A stretch of DNA of 64,000 nt from Rheinheimera pleomorphica (GTDB lineage: Bacteria; Pseudomonadota; Gammaproteobacteria; Enterobacterales; Alteromonadaceae). Position numbers and translations under genes: made by a program. The stretch's first letter is position 1. Each line of letters begins with the position of its first letter. Below the pieces are notes generated by a model. The model had not been told where the DNA came from and made no database searches. It saw only the letters and a program-made list of their open reading frames with translations. The stretch spans positions 372,001 to 436,000 of the forward strand of contig NZ_SIRR01000003.1 of NCBI RefSeq assembly GCF_011634895.1, in the 5' to 3' direction. Shown one piece after another: positions 63,456 to 64,000 of the stretch.

Positions 63456-64000
63456 TTAAGGTTGTGCTATAACCTGGCGGGTTGGGTATTGTTGAAAAAT
63501 CAAGCCGACCACCTCGGCAATCGCCTGCTTAGGATTTTCCAGATCGGATTTTTTCAAGGTGCCCTCTGAAATACCTTCCCAGATCAGCTGTTTTCTGGCG
63601 GCGTCAACCACATCAATATTAACGGTACCGTACTTGTAGCGGATGGTATCGACATCGTTGGCATACAGCGGAAAACCGGCATAGATACCGCGACGATAAT
63701 TGTAATAGCCGTAATGTATTGTTGCCGCTGGCATTGAGCGCACATCGGTGCGGGTTTCAACATTAGAGTTAAAGTTGACCAACAAGTCAGCGTTGCTCTC
63801 GCTGTATTGATAACCTAGCGCTGCCATTTCAGCGCTGATGGCATCTTTAAAATGCTGCGTTACTAAGGTCGCGTAGCCCGCTTTGTCGGTGGCCGGCTCT
63901 GGCATAAAAGCAAAGGTTTTAAAGCCGGAAAAATTGACGTTGGCTGCGGCATCAGAACGCACTTTAGGGCCGGTAGCGCAGCCGGTGATAACCAACACAG
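63456..64000 (-). CDS. DUF4136 lipoprotein (5' end outside window)
   Basis: At least 180 residues. The visible N-terminus VITGCATGP is a lipobox with the lipidation Cys, so the signal peptide start lies beyond base 64000; the GTG at 63998 is not taken as the start. DUF4136 features: VNFSGFKTFAFMPEPA, DLLVNFNSNVETRTDV and NIDVVDAARKQLIWEGISEG. Function unknown. Confidence 0.88.
   Translation of the reverse strand, partial: VLVITGCATGPKVRSDAAANVNFSGFKTFAFMPEPATDKAGYATLVTQHFKDAISAEMAALGYQYSESNADLLVNFNSNVETRTDVRSMPAATIHYGYYNYRRGIYAGFPLYANDVDTIRYKYGTVNIDVVDAARKQLIWEGISEGTLKKSDLENPKQAIAEVVGLIFQQYPTRQVIAQP

Overview
The window looks like a chromosome segment of a free-living gammaproteobacterium, probably from the Rheinheimera / Alishewanella / Arsukibacterium neighbourhood. 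This is inferred from gene content and moderate GC. Proteins such as AcnB, GlpE, GlpG, DusC and CydA keep almost exactly the E. coli residue numbering at their catalytic positions. TonB-dependent uptake, a bd oxidase, a split-alpha transhydrogenase and CusBA efflux fit an aerobic or microaerobic aquatic bacterium. No rRNA, tRNA, CRISPR array or intact insertion sequence was seen.

Layout. 1-4000: end of an XRE/DUF3612 regulator and a three-gene membrane operon (DUF2157, DUF4401, GDYXXLXY). 4100-9700: M13 peptidase, acnB and yacL. 9700-12400: a large DEAH helicase with hydrophobic segments. 12600-14300: glnK-amtB. 14400-20600: cydA-cydB-cydX-cydD-cydC on the minus strand, including a 37-residue cydX. 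20700-25850: a MurR/RpiR regulator, a TonB receptor and anmK, probably linked by MurNAc or peptidoglycan recycling. 25850-30650: small accessory genes (EF-hand protein, membrane esterase, secreted protein, Phd/ParE toxin-antitoxin).

30900-40500 is the accessory island. It opens with an AT-rich DUF4209 gene carrying a HEPN-like RX4H motif, followed by an attC-like integron site. It continues with a long minus-strand run: a lipase with a GHSLGG motif, an ankyrin-repeat lipoprotein, a small acidic protein, an ADP-ribosylglycohydrolase, two Cys-rich small proteins, and at least two families of tandem paralogues. I read it as an orphan toxin (probably type VI secretion) effector with an array of immunity-type genes. 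This is the best candidate for an undescribed system.

40700-64000 is mostly core: LysE exporter and MocR regulator, pntA1-pntA2-pntB, HDOD-DUF2256-dusC, lemA with an M48 peptidase, glpE-glpG, a FliL-like gene, ubiC-ubiA, a DUF192 lipoprotein, cusBA copper/silver efflux with a Cys/His-rich secreted protein, a 2OG-Fe(II) oxygenase, an ECF sigma / anti-sigma / coiled-coil operon, and DUF3833 and DUF4136 lipoproteins. Structured intergenic repeats occur near 1.4 kb, 6.3 kb and 54.7-55.0 kb. Their cores are conserved while their outer arms differ in sequence but stay self-complementary.
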